Shown: positions 16,697 through 25,486, numbered from the stretch's first letter. The stretch is DNA of 64,000 nucleotides from Chthonomonadaceae bacterium (GCA_015709495.1 CP054189.1:1984001-2048000), one strand, 5' to 3'. Notes: generated from the letters alone by a model not told the origin. A program made the numbers and translations.

Positions 16697-17325
16697 ATGA
16701 GAACCGTAGTGTTGATGGCCCTATGCGCAGGACTTGTCGTTTCGCTGCAAGGCTGCTTCGGCAAAAAAGCCCCGAATACGAACCTCTGCTGGATGCCGCG
16801 CCGGAGTTTGGGACGGGAAATCTCACCACGATCCCCGCCTTTTTGGAAGGAACGTGGTGCATATGCAGCATCACCGATATGGAACTCGCCAAGCGGATGG
16901 GGCTTGAAGCGATCGCGGAAGAGGACGTCTCGCCGAACATCGTGTACACCTTCAAGCCGGACGGCACCTTTCGGACCCAGAAACTCCCGAAGGGCTGGGT
17001 GGTCGATGGGTCATGGAAAGTGGAAAACGACGGCGTCAAGCTCTCGTACGAGATGGTCGATGGCGTAACTTGGGACCAAGCGCGCGCGAACGTCCAGAAG
17101 AAGGCCGAAACGGGAACCCAAGCGGGCATTTTGACCGACATCGTCTACGAGACGGTCTTCAAAAGCCTGCCCGAACTTTGGAAGCTCAACCTCGCCTATG
17201 ACAAGAAGCGCCTTCTCTTCGCCGGGACGTCGCCTCTTGCCGCGATGGGGATGGGCGCGGACCCTGCGGCTTCTGCGAGCCGAGAAGGGAAGGGCTTGAT
17301 GCGGATGAAGGAAGTGAAGAATTAG
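16697..17325 (+). CDS. Secreted lipoprotein, reading frame broken at an A6 tract
   Basis: The start encodes a lipoprotein signal: MRTVVLMALCAGLVVSL and the lipobox LQGC. At the six-A run 16763-16768 the long frame continues one base back (-1), as about 186 codons containing KSPEYEPLLDAAPEFG, PAFLEGTWCICS and DGSWKVENDGVKLSYE. One extra A would join the two frames into a 209-aa lipocalin-like lipoprotein. Either the sequence lacks a base, the gene is newly inactivated, or slippage on the A tract makes the full protein. Both sides look like conserved protein, so sequencing error or slippage seems likelier than old decay. The function is unknown; it is probably attached to a membrane. Confidence 0.65.
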
Positions 17326-19877
17326 GAAGAGTCTTTCAGGTACTTGTCCAACCACGCGACCCATCGCGCCCATAGGTCGAGGATCGTTTCTTTTGCGGCG
17401 GGGCCGTGGTCTTCATAGGGGTACATATAGAGCGAGGCCGTTTTGCCGAGGGTCTCCAGCGCGTGAAACATCCGAACCGAGTTGATCGGCGCGGTTCCCA
17501 CGTTCTGGTCGTCCATTCCGTGGTACATAAGCAACGCGCCGTTCATTTGTTCGGCGTACAGCAACGGCGACATCGTGAGGTACGTCTCCCTTGCGTCCCA
17601 AAGCTGGCGCTGCTCCGATTGAAACGAAGCGGGCGTGAGGAGCCGGTTGTAGTTCCCGTCGCCCGCGATCCCCGCCTTGAAGAAGGGCGTGTGGATCATT
17701 GCGTTCGCCGTGCTGAAGGCCCCGTAGCTATGCCCGCCGATCGCAAGCCGCGTCCGGTCGATCAAGCCCTGAGCTTCGAGAGCGTCGATGGTGGCCGCAA
17801 GGTTGTTTCGTAGGTCCGAAACGTAGCGGTCGTTCATTCGCCCTTGCGCCCCGAAAATCGGGCAATCCGGCTCCACCAAGGCGTATCCCTGCAACACCAA
17901 GTACTCTTTGGACGTCGAGCCCGTGTTGGGAAATAGGTTCTTGTTGAAGCGCTGCCGAGTGCGGTCGTAGCTCGCTTGGTCGGTGTACTCGCGCGGATAA
18001 AACCAGAAGAACGCCGGGAGTCGGGGTTGGCCGATCACGAGTTCCGGAAGCGTGATCTTCACCCAGAACTCGTACCCATCGACCCGTTTGACCCGAATGA
18101 AGCGGCGTTCGAGTCGCGTTACTGCGGGAGTGGGGTCTTGGTTGTCGGTGAGCTTTCGTTCCGTTCCCTTGAAGTTGGTCCAAAACGCGTTAGGAGGTTC
18201 GGTCGGCGACTGGCGTACGATCAAGCCTTCGTTTTGATCTTCGTTCAGGAAGAGGGAAAACGTCTCGTACTTCTCGGCTGAGCTTTGCCAAAGCCTCGAT
18301 TTCTCGCCGGTCGCGATCGTAATGGCGTCGACGAACGGCCGCGGCGCTTCTTTCTCAGGGTCTTTGCCGAACTGGGTTCCTGAGAAGTACACCCTCTCTC
18401 CCGACCCGATTACGACCACGGAACGCCCATCGGCGTTGCGGCGCGTGACGAGGCTGCCTGCGGGCTCCGCGTTGGGCCCGGTCGCCGCTTTTTGTAGTTC
18501 GTAACGCTTGCCCGGGTCGCTCAATCGGACCGCATAGGTTACCGACTGACCCGACACCGTTTCCGTGAGGAAGAGCGTCTGGCAGTCCTCCGAGTAGTTC
18601 ACCGAATTGATCCCGCGCTCGCTCTCGTAGATCACCTTCTGGTTCGACTCCCCGAACGGCGCCTCCCAGAGCATGACCCGATCTTTCCTTGGTCCTGAGG
18701 GCGCGGCTTGCCCACCTTCGGCTCGCTGCGCGGGTTCGAGTTGCAGAAACGAAAGCCCTGCTCCGTCCGGCCGCCAACTCAGGCTTCTCTTCCCGGATGA
18801 GGGAGCCTGTCCGGTTGCCGCTCCTCCCTGGGGCCTTTGCTCTTCTTCCGTCCATGCGCCGGCGGCAGGGTCCTCCCCATAGGGAACGTCAGCGGAATCC
18901 GTGGGGTCGTCGTCGCTTAGGGGGCCAATGGTGCGTTTGCGAATCTCAGCGAGCGGTTTCCCTTCCGAGTCCCAAACCTCTTCGACCTCTCCAAAACTGC
19001 TCGCGGGAACGATGTAGCTGAAAGGTTCGAGGATCGTTACGACCCGAAAGTGCTTGCCATCCGGAGCGGGGTCCACCGACCGGATCATCGCCGGCTTGCC
19101 GATCTCCCGTACCCGTCCCGTCGCGACGTCGACGACCCCAAGCTGCCCGGTGGAATAGAAGCGAAACATCGCTTGATCGACCTGCGTTTCGAGGAGCGCC
19201 GCATACGTCCGGAGGCTCTCTTTTTGAGGCGTGGTAAGGCGCAGAGTGGGCTGCGAGGGCACGGCCTCGGGCCGTGGAGCTTGGCCCTGATTGGCGGGAC
19301 GAAAGACGCCGACGATTCTTGCGCCATCCGAAGTCCAGATGATCGAAGTGACTTGCGTGGGCAAGAGCGGACGTCCTGCGACTCTTCGGGACCGTCCCGT
19401 CGCAGCGTCCGCAACATAGATGTGCGCGGAATCGTTGCTGAGCCCGACAAACGCGATTTGCGAGCCGTCGGGAGACCATTCGCCGCCCGCGACGCGCGTC
19501 CCTTGGGGGGCGGGGATTTCAATCCACTTGCCCGATTCGACCTCATAAACGGCGAATCCAGCCGCATTTCGTACCGTGAGGTTGCGGTTCCGCTGAGCAA
19601 GCGTATCTACTCGGAAGCCGCCGAGATTAACGTAAGGCTTGGCCAAGGATTCGAGCGAAGGCATCCCGGAGCTTCTCGTGACGAGGAACCGCTTGCGGTC
19701 CGGGCTGAGGTCGCTCAGAGAGACGTTCGTATGCCGGGGCGCCAGAACCATTCTCTCGATCAGCGACGGAGGGGAAAGATACGCCTCAGCGCTCGCCGGG
19801 TTAGGCGATGCGGGCGCTTGTGCCCCGGCGTACGCCCCACTGGCAACGAGAGCGACCGCCCAAGTAAACCTTCGCAT
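17322..19877 (-). CDS. Secreted S9-family (prolyl oligopeptidase-like) peptidase
   Basis: 851 aa. The N-terminal signal peptide is MRRFTWAVALVASGAYAGA, followed by a long beta-propeller-like region with WSPDG-type repeats (GGEWSPDGSQIAF) and a C-terminal alpha/beta-hydrolase. The catalytic Ser is in IGGHSYGAF (about residue 715), the Asp in MDDQN and the His in EDHGP. The family cleaves peptides, often after proline or Ala, in the periplasm or outside the cell. The stop overlaps the convergent lipoprotein gene by 4 nt. Confidence 0.88.
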   Translation of the reverse strand: MRRFTWAVALVASGAYAGAQAPASPNPASAEAYLSPPSLIERMVLAPRHTNVSLSDLSPDRKRFLVTRSSGMPSLESLAKPYVNLGGFRVDTLAQRNRNLTVRNAAGFAVYEVESGKWIEIPAPQGTRVAGGEWSPDGSQIAFVGLSNDSAHIYVADAATGRSRRVAGRPLLPTQVTSIIWTSDGARIVGVFRPANQGQAPRPEAVPSQPTLRLTTPQKESLRTYAALLETQVDQAMFRFYSTGQLGVVDVATGRVREIGKPAMIRSVDPAPDGKHFRVVTILEPFSYIVPASSFGEVEEVWDSEGKPLAEIRKRTIGPLSDDDPTDSADVPYGEDPAAGAWTEEEQRPQGGAATGQAPSSGKRSLSWRPDGAGLSFLQLEPAQRAEGGQAAPSGPRKDRVMLWEAPFGESNQKVIYESERGINSVNYSEDCQTLFLTETVSGQSVTYAVRLSDPGKRYELQKAATGPNAEPAGSLVTRRNADGRSVVVIGSGERVYFSGTQFGKDPEKEAPRPFVDAITIATGEKSRLWQSSAEKYETFSLFLNEDQNEGLIVRQSPTEPPNAFWTNFKGTERKLTDNQDPTPAVTRLERRFIRVKRVDGYEFWVKITLPELVIGQPRLPAFFWFYPREYTDQASYDRTRQRFNKNLFPNTGSTSKEYLVLQGYALVEPDCPIFGAQGRMNDRYVSDLRNNLAATIDALEAQGLIDRTRLAIGGHSYGAFSTANAMIHTPFFKAGIAGDGNYNRLLTPASFQSEQRQLWDARETYLTMSPLLYAEQMNGALLMYHGMDDQNVGTAPINSVRMFHALETLGKTASLYMYPYEDHGPAAKETILDLWARWVAWLDKYLKDSS

Positions 19878-20001
19878 GGAGTGGGTTTCGACGCGGCGCC
19901 CGTGGGTTCCTCCCCCTGATGGATGAGATTGCGGACATCCGGGCGAGCCAAGCTTCGTTCAGCGCCGAGAGCAAGGGATCGCTCTAAGCCCAACTTGATT
20001 C

Positions 20002-22317
20002 TTACGGGGTCTTGGGAGGGAGCCCATAGAACCGGATCGCGCTCGGACGACTGCGGTCGTGGTACAGCGTTTGATGCGCGGCGACCATCCGAGTCCCCGT
20101 TGCAGCAGGTTCGCCCGTGTTGAGGTTACGCGCGAAGGAAGGGAAGGACTGGCTTGAGATCAGCACCTCGAGCGAGTGTCCAGCCTTGACTTCGTGCGCG
20201 GTGTCCCAAATGGGAAACGTGACTTTGTAGGTTTGCCCTGGGGTGAGGAGTTCCGGTCGATCGAAACCGCCGTGATACCTCGCGCGAATCTTCCCCGGCA
20301 CAGCGATCACGCGCCGAATCCCGTCGGAGTCCTTGTCGATCAAAGTCGCGAAGAAATCGGTGTCGCGAGCGGACGTAGCGAAGTACAATTCGACTTCGAT
20401 CGGTCCCGCGACGATCATCGGCTCCTTCAGGGGGCCGGTTGAGTACAACAGGAAGTCGTCGTCCGTCCTCTTGATGTTGAGGACCGTAGTCGCGTCGGCA
20501 GGGTTGATCTCCAAGTCCTTGGGTTCAAAAGCGATCTTCGCGGGATCATAGGTGAACCTGTCGGGCTCCTCCGACCCGGGTTTGATGGTCGAGAGCCCTC
20601 CGACCGAACGAAAGTACAGCGTGGTGAGCTCCGAGCTTGGGTCAGGCCAACCTGCCAGTTCGCGCCACTCGTTCGCGCCAGTGACGAATACACGGGCCGT
20701 AGGCTGTCCCTTCCAAACGTCGCGCTCCTTCAGCCAATGATCGAACCAGCGCAAGTACACCGACTGCAACTCCAGGATGGCCTCGGGGCCGTAGTCCACA
20801 TCGCCGATCGAAGTCGTGGTGTTGAACGCATGAGTCCAGGGACCGTAAATCAGATGTTGGTTCCGCTTCTTGAGCCGGTTCATCGCCATCCAATTCAGCC
20901 GCGTCCCAATCCCGTCGCCATCCCACCAACCGCTGATGTGCAGCGCGGGTATATCGACTTTGGGGAGGTCGGGATGAAAGTTGACTCGCCCAAACGCTTG
21001 GGACGATTCCTTCGACAGCCAATCGTCGAAAAACGGGATGTTCTTGCCCAGAAGTTCGTCGTCGATGCTGGCCAGAGGGAGGGACAACAGCGCTTCCGGC
21101 TTGGAAAACGGAGTGAAGATCGAAGAATCAGGAGAGGGCTTTTCGACGACTCGTAGCCACCAAATCGCGCCGAGAAGTATAGGGACGCCGTGGTCGATGG
21201 GGAAGTTGAAGAAAGGGTCCGGGGGGGACACTTGGGGCACGATGCACTTCAACGCGGCAGGGCGTTCGACCGCGGCCCACCATTGCACCCAGCCGACGTA
21301 GCTTCCGCCGATCATGCCCACTCTCCCACTGCACCAAGGCTGCTTCTCGATCCATCCGATCGTGTCGAATCCGTCGTCGCGCTCATGGACAAAGGGGGTC
21401 CACTCGCCGGCGCTTTCCCCGCGTCCGCGAACGTCTTGGCTCACGAAGGCATAGCCCCGCCTGGCCCACCATTCGCCTTCGATGGCCGAGGGCTTTCTTC
21501 CGTAAGGCGTTCGGACCAAGATGACCGGGTAGTCGCCTTCTTGCGCGGGGCGTATCACTTCTGCCGCGAGTTCGACTCCATCACGCATCGGAACGCGAAC
21601 GTTCGACTCGATCTTCACTGCGAACTCGGGCTTGCTCAGTTCAGGATACTTGAGCGTCGGATCTTCGACCAGCTTTTCGAAGCCAAGGCGGACGATGGTA
21701 GTACGCTGGGTGGGGATGTCCCACGCGACTACGCCTTCTCCCTCCACCGTGAAAACGTCGAAAGCGACCGTCGGAAACTTGAGATTGTGAACTTTTGCGA
21801 CGAGGGGCTTGCCGCCGACTTCGATGCGCTGGCTGAGCTTCGCGACGACTTCAATCGGTATCGCCGTGAGCGCATCGATCACAAAGGTATCGACCTTCTG
21901 GCTTGAAGCGACGCTCGGGTTGAAGGCGTCTGCGACGGTGCCTGTGGTGAAGGGGTGATAATTGGAGAAAAACACGCGGGTCGGGGCGTAGCTCACTTCT
22001 CGTTCTTGCCCGCCAGCGACGATCTTCGCCTTCCCATCCTTGGCACTGATCATGGCACGAGTACCCTGGACGGTCTGGTCGAGGGTGAACTCGGTAAGGG
22101 TTCCCTCCACGAGGCGGCCTTGCAGCTCGCTCCGGACCTCGACGTTGGCCACTTTGATTTCTGTGACCGAACGGAACGTCCCCTCGGCCTGCCGTTCGAG
22201 GGTGCTCGTGCCGATCTTCGCGCCGAGGGCGGTATAGGTGAACTCGATCTTCTCGGCTTGGGCGAGAAGCGCGGCCAGAACAGAGACGATGAGGATCATC
22301 GCGCGGAGCGTTCTCAT
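20002..22317 (-). CDS. Secreted CocE/NonD-family hydrolase (S15, X-Pro dipeptidyl-peptidase-like)
   Basis: 771 aa. Signal peptide MRTLRAMILIVSVLAALLAQA. Residues about 20-230 form an extra N-terminal beta-rich domain. The alpha/beta-hydrolase then begins with VRVPMRDGVELAAEVIRP and carries RTPYGRKP, QDVRGRGES and the nucleophile motif GGSYVGW (Ser near residue 336), with GWWDGDGIG further on. A C-terminal jelly-roll (PXPD_C) ends the protein. It acts on acyl or peptide bonds; the substrate cannot be told. Same orientation as the S9 peptidase upstream of it in coordinates but 125 nt away, so it may have its own promoter. Confidence 0.85.
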   Translation of the reverse strand: MRTLRAMILIVSVLAALLAQAEKIEFTYTALGAKIGTSTLERQAEGTFRSVTEIKVANVEVRSELQGRLVEGTLTEFTLDQTVQGTRAMISAKDGKAKIVAGGQEREVSYAPTRVFFSNYHPFTTGTVADAFNPSVASSQKVDTFVIDALTAIPIEVVAKLSQRIEVGGKPLVAKVHNLKFPTVAFDVFTVEGEGVVAWDIPTQRTTIVRLGFEKLVEDPTLKYPELSKPEFAVKIESNVRVPMRDGVELAAEVIRPAQEGDYPVILVRTPYGRKPSAIEGEWWARRGYAFVSQDVRGRGESAGEWTPFVHERDDGFDTIGWIEKQPWCSGRVGMIGGSYVGWVQWWAAVERPAALKCIVPQVSPPDPFFNFPIDHGVPILLGAIWWLRVVEKPSPDSSIFTPFSKPEALLSLPLASIDDELLGKNIPFFDDWLSKESSQAFGRVNFHPDLPKVDIPALHISGWWDGDGIGTRLNWMAMNRLKKRNQHLIYGPWTHAFNTTTSIGDVDYGPEAILELQSVYLRWFDHWLKERDVWKGQPTARVFVTGANEWRELAGWPDPSSELTTLYFRSVGGLSTIKPGSEEPDRFTYDPAKIAFEPKDLEINPADATTVLNIKRTDDDFLLYSTGPLKEPMIVAGPIEVELYFATSARDTDFFATLIDKDSDGIRRVIAVPGKIRARYHGGFDRPELLTPGQTYKVTFPIWDTAHEVKAGHSLEVLISSQSFPSFARNLNTGEPAATGTRMVAAHQTLYHDRSRPSAIRFYGLPPKTP

Positions 22318-22394
22318 AAGGGCGTTCTACCCAGGTTCGCCCCCTGCGCGCCCCCTCGAGGGACCGTTTGCCTACGGGTGGCTGAGCTCAGGGA

Positions 22395-22423
22395 TTGGCA
22401 GACTCCGCGAGTCCTGCTATTCT
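22395..22423 (+). promoter_or_regulatory. Promoter with leaderless geometry before the small membrane protein
   Basis: TTGGCA (22395-22400), a 17-nt spacer and TATTCT (22418-22423). The ATG at 22430 follows after 6 nt, and no Shine-Dalgarno sequence fits in between. Confidence 0.65.
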
Positions 22424-22429
22424 TTGAGC

Positions 22430-22984
22430 ATGGCGAGCGGATTTCCCCCTGATCCCCTTGAGCGGCGACCTGACGATCGGACTGACTATTCAGGTTACTA
22501 TTATCGGAATACTGGGCAATCGACCTACGGCACGCCCGATAAACTGCGAGCCCTGTCGGAGGGCTACTTCGGATTGAACTGGGTCTTCATTGGGAACGTG
22601 ATGATTATGATCACGGCCAACATTTGTTACGGCGTTTTCAATTCGGGCTACCGGGCGTTTCTCTTCATTGCGCTCGGCCTCATCGCCGGTCAATTCGTGT
22701 ATGTGACGTTCGCGTCGCTGCCCTTGAACAAGAAGATCGCGCATGGGAAGGGATGGCCTCCTTCGAATGCGGTCTTGGCTTCCGTTCTTATGGCGCTCAA
22801 TTCGGTCATTTGTTGCGGGGCCATCGGCTACGTCGTCATGCAAATGATCGCTGGCGCGGAGATCAAGAAGTACGGAGTGAAGCAGGGCGCGTTCGGTTAT
22901 CGAAAGAAGCAGATTCAGCAACGGATCGAGCAAATGCGCGCAGAGCAACGCGCGGCGCACACCTCCGTGCGTTTTGACACGTAG
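22430..22984 (+). CDS. Small membrane protein, function unknown
   Basis: 184 aa. A polar N-terminus with YSGYYYRNTGQSTYG is followed by three or four membrane helices: residues about 48-68, 73-92 and 110-132. The C-terminal tail is basic, glutamine-rich and coiled-coil-like (KKQIQQRIEQMRAEQRA). I do not recognise the family. The start is supported by a good promoter 6 nt upstream. Its 3' side borders the tRNA-Val island. Confidence 0.6.
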   Translation: MASGFPPDPLERRPDDRTDYSGYYYRNTGQSTYGTPDKLRALSEGYFGLNWVFIGNVMIMITANICYGVFNSGYRAFLFIALGLIAGQFVYVTFASLPLNKKIAHGKGWPPSNAVLASVLMALNSVICCGAIGYVVMQMIAGAEIKKYGVKQGAFGYRKKQIQQRIEQMRAEQRAAHTSVRFDT

Positions 22985-23048
22985 GTCGCCCTCCGTCAGC
23001 CCTTTCTTGCCCGCTCGACGCCCCGCGAGCGAGATTTCCCCAGTTCAG

Positions 23049-23099
23049 GTCTGGTGGGCGATGACGGGTTCGAACCGCCGACATCCTCGGTGTAAACGA
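23049..23099 (-). repeat. Displaced tRNA-Val 3' half (distal attachment site)
   Basis: 51 bases identical to 25235-25285. It contains the anticodon region, T-loop and CCA end but lacks the 5' half of the tRNA, so it is not a working gene. Confidence 0.85.
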
Positions 23100-23191
23100 C
23101 AATTGTCGAGCCTCAAGCGATCGTTTCAGATTCGACGTGCGTTCCAGATCGTCTCAGATCGGCCAGCCGAATTGAGAGACAATTGAGAGAC
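23097..23191. repeat. Small palindrome and tandem repeat next to the distal att copy
   Basis: CGACAATTGTCG (23097-23108) is a perfect palindrome across the end of the att copy. The 11-mer AATTGAGAGAC is repeated in tandem at 23170-23191. Between them, three copies of a YYCAGATYG-like word occur (about 23125-23160). Such elements near an att site can be recombinase or accessory-factor sites. Confidence 0.4.
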
Positions 23192-23224
23192 AAAGACGAT
23201 TGATGCAAGCCTCGCCGATTGGTA

Positions 23225-23253
23225 TTGACATGTAGGCACGTGTCTGCTATTAT
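23225..23253 (+). promoter_or_regulatory. Strong promoter of the island's DUF1848 gene with an operator-like inverted repeat
   Basis: Consensus TTGACA (23225-23230), a 17-nt spacer and TATTAT (23248-23253). An inverted repeat, GACATGT-aggc-ACGTGTC (23227-23244, one mismatched pair), covers the -35 and spacer and could bind a dimeric repressor. The GTG start is 8 nt after the -10. Confidence 0.6.
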
Positions 23254-23261
23254 TCGAGAAC

Positions 23262-24179
23262 GTGGTCATTTCGGCTAGCTACAAAACGGACATTCCGGCG
23301 TTCTATGGCAGATGGCTCCTGAATCGTCTCGATGCGGGCTACTGCTGGGTCAAGAATCCTGTAAGTGGCCGACCCTTCTTTGTCTCGCTCGCACGCCAAG
23401 ATGTTGAGGGGATCGTCTTCTGGACAAAGAACCCATGGCCGTTCATGGCATTTGCCCAACACGTCCGCGACCGTGGCCACCCCTTTTATTTCCAGCACAC
23501 GATCACGGGATATGGCGAGTCGATCGAGCGTGCTGTCCTTCCTGCCTGGCGGTCCAGCGAAGCGGCCAAGCGGCTTGTCGATACATTTGGTGCCGGTTCT
23601 GTCGTCTGGCGCTACGACCCGATTGTGGTGACTGGTGCCATGCCAAGCGACTGGCATGTCGAGAATTTCGGCCAGCTTGCTGCCGCGCTCGCCGGATATG
23701 TCGATGAGGTCGCAACGAAGTTCCTCGTCTTGCACTCGAAAACGCGTCGAAACTTGACCGCAGCAATTGGACGCACGTGGAAAGATCCCGATCCCACATC
23801 GAAAGCGAGCATTCTGCGGACATTCAACAATATCGCCAAAAGCCATAACATGAAGCTAACGCTGTGTTCGCAGCCCGACATTCCGGTCGAGCTTCCCCAC
23901 GCAATTTGCATCGATGCCTTGCGGCTGAATGCATTGGGTGCCCATATCGTGGCGCCAAAGACTCTTGGCAATCGTCCCGGTTGCCTCTGCATTGAAGCTC
24001 GGGACATCGGCGATTACGACACCTGCCCTCAAGGCTGTGCATATTGCTACGCCACTCAGAATCAACGTATTGCCGTTCAAAGGCACAAGCTGCACGACCC
24101 GCATGCCGAATCGCTCATTCCCATGCAATGCCCCAAACGAATCTCGCCGTTGCGCCAAACGGCTCTCTTTGACGCCTAG
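23262..24179 (+). CDS. DUF1848 family protein (cargo of the tRNA-Val island)
   Basis: 305 aa, GTG start. The N-terminus VISASYKTDIPAFYG and the segment DVEGIVFWTKNPWPF are family hallmarks. The C-terminus has the cysteine cluster CLCIEARDIGDY followed by TCPQGCAYCYA, a CxC plus C-x3-C-x2-C pattern that suggests a metal or iron-sulfur centre. The biochemical role of DUF1848 is not established. It converges with the methyltransferase gene with a 4-nt overlap. The promoter indicates strong, probably regulated, leaderless expression. Confidence 0.85.
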   Translation: MVISASYKTDIPAFYGRWLLNRLDAGYCWVKNPVSGRPFFVSLARQDVEGIVFWTKNPWPFMAFAQHVRDRGHPFYFQHTITGYGESIERAVLPAWRSSEAAKRLVDTFGAGSVVWRYDPIVVTGAMPSDWHVENFGQLAAALAGYVDEVATKFLVLHSKTRRNLTAAIGRTWKDPDPTSKASILRTFNNIAKSHNMKLTLCSQPDIPVELPHAICIDALRLNALGAHIVAPKTLGNRPGCLCIEARDIGDYDTCPQGCAYCYATQNQRIAVQRHKLHDPHAESLIPMQCPKRISPLRQTALFDA

Positions 24180-25108
24180 GGTCTCCGAAAGATCGTCAGT
24201 CGACCGTAAAACCCGAAATACGGATCATCGAATTCTGGGTCTCTAAAGACTTGGCCGACGCCAGCCGATTCACCCATCTGGTCGAGCTCCCGTCGAAGCT
24301 GGCAGAGCTCGACTGGCCTTCGATGGTCGCTCGTCGTAACATTTCTTGGCGGTTCCGCATTCTCTTCTTCCAAAATGAGCTCGAAGCCCTCATTGAATAG
24401 GCTCTGCACGGCCCTTTGGGTAAGCGCCAGCTTCTCGTCCACGTTTGGGGTCAAGATAATGCCGACGCCGCCGCTTCGAATTTGAGCCGCATAAGTGCCG
24501 AAGAGCTTCATCTGTCGTCTCGCATCCGATGGGTTCAAAGGCATGGAAAAGAGATGGTTCGCCACGAGGATGTCGCATGTGGGCATCGCTGAAGCTAAGG
24601 AGATCGATGCACCCGAAAGCCGGTTCTGTCTCTGAAGGCTCCTCCACAACATATGGCTTGTCTTCGTCATCTCTTGGCTTTCCTCAATCGAGGCGATGTC
24701 ATAAGAGCCGCCCTTCGTGGCGGTCCAGGCTGCAAGTGCCCATGCCGAGCTTCCCGTACCGGAACCCAGATCGAGGACTTGCGCACGTTCGGGCAGCGCT
24801 TTCGCACTCTTGCATGCCCCAAGGGAGATGAGAAGATTGTCCGCGCGCATTAGGTGGAACTTGAGTGCATAGGCATCTCCAATCGCTGGCAAGTCGTAAT
24901 CCACAGGTTGACTTCCGGAAAGCTTGTGCAACTCCTCATTGGCGTCCCGGAGCTGGCTCAGATGCCGACGCTGCTCAGGACCCGGCAGGCTGCCGATTTG
25001 GGTACGGTAACAATTGACAAGCGCTTCTTCGAGAGCCTCGATCGCGGAGAGTTCTTTGCAAAGGGCAAGAGCCATGCCCTCCTGGTCAGCCAAATGCCAG
25101 TTTGTCAA
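24176..25108 (-). CDS. SAM-dependent methyltransferase-like protein (cargo of the tRNA-Val island)
   Basis: 310 aa from a TTG at 25108; an alternative ATG lies 11 codons later. An N-terminal helical region of about 100 residues is followed by the SAM-binding motif AQVLDLGSGTGSSAWAL (about 108-124), an acidic end of strand 2 (DIASIEES) and CDILVANHLFSM at the motif IV position. The substrate is unknown; it does not resemble DNA methylases with NPPY. It converges on the DUF1848 gene, and the two are the only genes of the island. Confidence 0.65.
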   Translation of the reverse strand: MTNWHLADQEGMALALCKELSAIEALEEALVNCYRTQIGSLPGPEQRRHLSQLRDANEELHKLSGSQPVDYDLPAIGDAYALKFHLMRADNLLISLGACKSAKALPERAQVLDLGSGTGSSAWALAAWTATKGGSYDIASIEESQEMTKTSHMLWRSLQRQNRLSGASISLASAMPTCDILVANHLFSMPLNPSDARRQMKLFGTYAAQIRSGGVGIILTPNVDEKLALTQRAVQSLFNEGFELILEEENAEPPRNVTTSDHRRPVELCQLRRELDQMGESAGVGQVFRDPEFDDPYFGFYGRLTIFRRP

Positions 25109-25234
25109 CCAGTGAGCCGAAACTTACGTTCTCCGCGAGCGCAGTTGCCAACTGTAGTCTTCAGCCGGACCTATATTTGAACTTTGGCAGGGCTCGTAGA
25201 GCGCCTCGTCGATCAAGAGCAACAGTCTATATAA

Positions 25235-25285
25235 GTCTGGTGGGCGATGACGGGTTCGAACCGCCGACATCCTCGGTGTAAACGA
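25235..25285 (-). repeat. Proximal attachment repeat inside tRNA-Val
   Basis: The 51-bp copy that forms the 3' part of the working tRNA-Val gene. It matches 23049-23099 exactly and ends at tRNA nucleotide 28, in the anticodon stem. Confidence 0.85.
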
Positions 25286-25312
25286 GGCGCTCTACCGCTG
25301 AGCTAATCGCCC
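25238..25312 (-). tRNA. tRNA-Val (anticodon TAC)
   Basis: 75 nt including an encoded CCA. The acceptor stem GGGCGAT pairs with ATCGCCC, the anticodon stem CCTCG/CGAGG encloses the loop TTTACAC (anticodon TAC), and the T-loop is GGTTCGAACCC-like. The gene is intact although it serves as the insertion site of a mini-island at its 3' half. Confidence 0.93.
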
Positions 25313-25486
25313 GCCCGACGCTCGGGCTCCATCATATCCCGTACGCGGAGGTTTCCGCACGAGTCCCGTATCCTGGGGCCGTCGCAAGCCTTTCCCGAAC
25401 GAAAGCGGGAGCGTTCGGCGGCATCGACATCGTATGTTCAGTAATCCGCTTTCGACAAGATTCCGATTCTAAGTGTGTCGATGGGC

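Larger units (their letters stand above)
23049..25285. mobile_element. tRNA-Val-integrated mini-island bounded by 51-bp direct repeats
   Basis: The last 48 nt of tRNA-Val plus 3 nt beyond its CCA are duplicated exactly: 25235-25285, inside the intact gene, and 23049-23099. The intervening 2.1 kb carries two genes, a DUF1848 protein and a methyltransferase, and small repeats next to the distal copy. This is the usual outcome of tyrosine-recombinase integration near the anticodon loop: the element rebuilds the 3' half of the tRNA and pushes the old half to its far end. No integrase is present, so it is either moved in trans or a deletion remnant of a larger island. Confidence 0.8.

Noticed and set aside
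23049-23099. A second tRNA-Val gene
   Set aside because: Only the 3' half is present; the D-arm and 5' acceptor strand are missing. It is better explained as an attachment-site duplicate.
25400-25454. Inverted repeat CGAAAGCGG / CCGCTTTCG upstream of the amidase
   Set aside because: The arms are 37 nt apart with no further pairing and no clear relation to the promoter; probably chance.
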